Assembly: GCF_041904905.1 (NCBI RefSeq)
Contig: NZ_JAYRMI010000004.1
Span: 1 to 64,000 of the forward strand
Length of the DNA: 64,000 nucleotides
Source: Zoogloea sp041904905
GTDB lineage: Bacteria > Pseudomonadota > Gammaproteobacteria > Burkholderiales > Rhodocyclaceae
Direction of reading: 5' to 3'
The position numbers and the translations under genes are program-made. Positions 63,417 to 64,000 of the stretch are shown piece after piece (position 1 is the first letter of the stretch; each line of letters starts with the position of its first letter). The notes beneath the pieces were generated by a model, which was given only the letters and a program-made list of their open reading frames with translations, had not been told where the DNA came from and ran no database searches.

Positions 63417-64000
63417 TCACCGGGGCGGCCAGTGGAGGTCGAACTGCCCGGGCTGGCCGGTGGGCCGGGCCGCGCCGGCGGCGATGGCGGGCAGCCGGGA
63501 GAGGAGTTCCGGGTCGCCCCCGATGCGGCCGTCGAAGCGCGGCGGCTTGCCGTAGGGGGCTTGGCCCTGGCCGCTGGCCTGGATGGCGCCGGCGAGGGTG
63601 GCGAGTTGGAAGTTCAGGTCGCCGGCGCGGGCGACGACGCGCAGCTCGTAGTCGCCAAACTGGCGGCCTGGGAAGAGGGCGCTGCGGGCGCCGCGCCACA
63701 GCAGGCGGGCGTTGCCGGTGCAGCGGCCGTCGGGTGGGCAGTGCCAGTCGGGGGCTTCGACGGTCAGGTCGCCCTGCCAGCCGGCCCGGGCGGCGGGGTG
63801 GGGGATGGATGCCAGGGCGGTGTCGGCGGGGGCGTGGAGCGCCAGCCGGCGCACGCTTACGCCGCCGGGGGAGGCTTCGACCGCGCCCAGGGGGCTGCCG
63901 CTGCTGGAAAACGTCCAGCCCAGGGCGAGCCGGCCGAGGGCGGCGGTGTCGAGATCCCAGGCCAGGGGCAGCCAGGGGGTGAGGCTGCGCCCGCCGGCGT
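63417..64000 (-). CDS. gspN: Type II secretion system protein GspN-like, C-terminal part (5' end outside window)
   Basis: The last 194 residues or so of a GspN-like protein. Visible segments are LTPWLPLAWDLDTAALG, GWQGDLTVEAPDWHCPPDGRCTG, FGDYELRVVARAGDLNFQLATLAGAIQASGQG and FDGRIGGDPEL, matching the periplasmic part of GspN. GspN is an inner-membrane accessory protein of type II secretion. The frame runs off the right edge on the minus strand, so other gsp genes are probably beyond it. The stop is about 80 bases from the tal start. Confidence 0.8.
   Translation of the reverse strand, partial: AGGRSLTPWLPLAWDLDTAALGRLALGWTFSSSGSPLGAVEASPGGVSVRRLALHAPADTALASIPHPAARAGWQGDLTVEAPDWHCPPDGRCTGNARLLWRGARSALFPGRQFGDYELRVVARAGDLNFQLATLAGAIQASGQGQAPYGKPPRFDGRIGGDPELLSRLPAIAAGAARPTGQPGQFDLHWPPR

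Overview
The window reads as chromosome from a GC-rich, diazotrophic betaproteobacterium of the Rhodocyclales / Azoarcus-Thauera kind. This is an inference from the nitrogenase accessory genes (nafY, nifF), the betaproteobacterial style of minCDE, apbC, dcd, metG, leuA and gspN, and the tight GC-rich operons. No rRNA, transposase, integrase or CRISPR array was seen. One tRNA gene is present, tRNA-Leu(UAA).

Layout. 0-7.5 kb is a cell-envelope operon with overlapping start and stop codons: the end of a heptose-7-phosphate kinase, a HAD-UbiA fusion, a DprE1-like FAD oxidase, a DprE2-like reductase, an NAD-epimerase, an FAD oxidoreductase, a GtrA protein and a flippase-like membrane protein. It resembles the mycobacterial route to polyprenyl-phosphoryl-D-arabinofuranose. 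After a 17-copy array of 21-bp repeats come a Kef-type antiporter and a flavodoxin-like gene on the minus strand. 10.3-20.5 kb is a respiratory locus: a sigma-54-type promoter, two small secreted proteins (one a Met-rich Gly-X-Y repeat protein), a penta-heme cytochrome c, a DmsA-like molybdoenzyme, a DmsB-like ferredoxin, a TorD-like chaperone, a poly-ferredoxin, a histidine kinase with a CxxCH motif in its sensor domain, and an NtrC-type regulator. 20.9-25.5 kb encodes pyruvate:ferredoxin (flavodoxin) oxidoreductase behind a structured leader, with a dihydroorotate-dehydrogenase-like partner.

25.6-36.6 kb is mixed housekeeping: a lipoprotein, an ATP-grasp protein, a second repeat region, a LysR / pirin / flavodoxin set, tRNA-Leu, minCDE, an Hsp33 lacking its zinc cysteines, an ArsC/Spx-like protein, an ankyrin protein and a SagB-type double nitroreductase. 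36.5-40.9 kb is a nitrogen-fixation accessory cluster (nafY, nifF, rhodanese, an unknown protein, an AAA ATPase). It carries a NifA-type upstream site and a good -24/-12 promoter.

40.9-45.2 kb is accessory. It holds a yefM-yoeB toxin-antitoxin pair with its operator, then an AT-richer island of three minus-strand genes (one with a TIR / deoxyribosyltransferase-like fold), a MITE-like element, a second 21-bp repeat array and a frameshifted wbuC-like remnant. 45.2-64 kb is core genome: a PAS-GGDEF-EAL protein, acylphosphatase, a SulP transporter, metG, apbC, dcd, a basic amino-acid decarboxylase, folA, thyA, an unknown possibly PilZ-like protein, leuA behind two leucine-rich leader ORFs, transaldolase and the end of gspN.

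The genes connect in two main ways. NifJ and NifF together could supply low-potential electrons to nitrogenase. The cytochrome, molybdoenzyme and two-component system look like one self-regulated anaerobic respiratory module.
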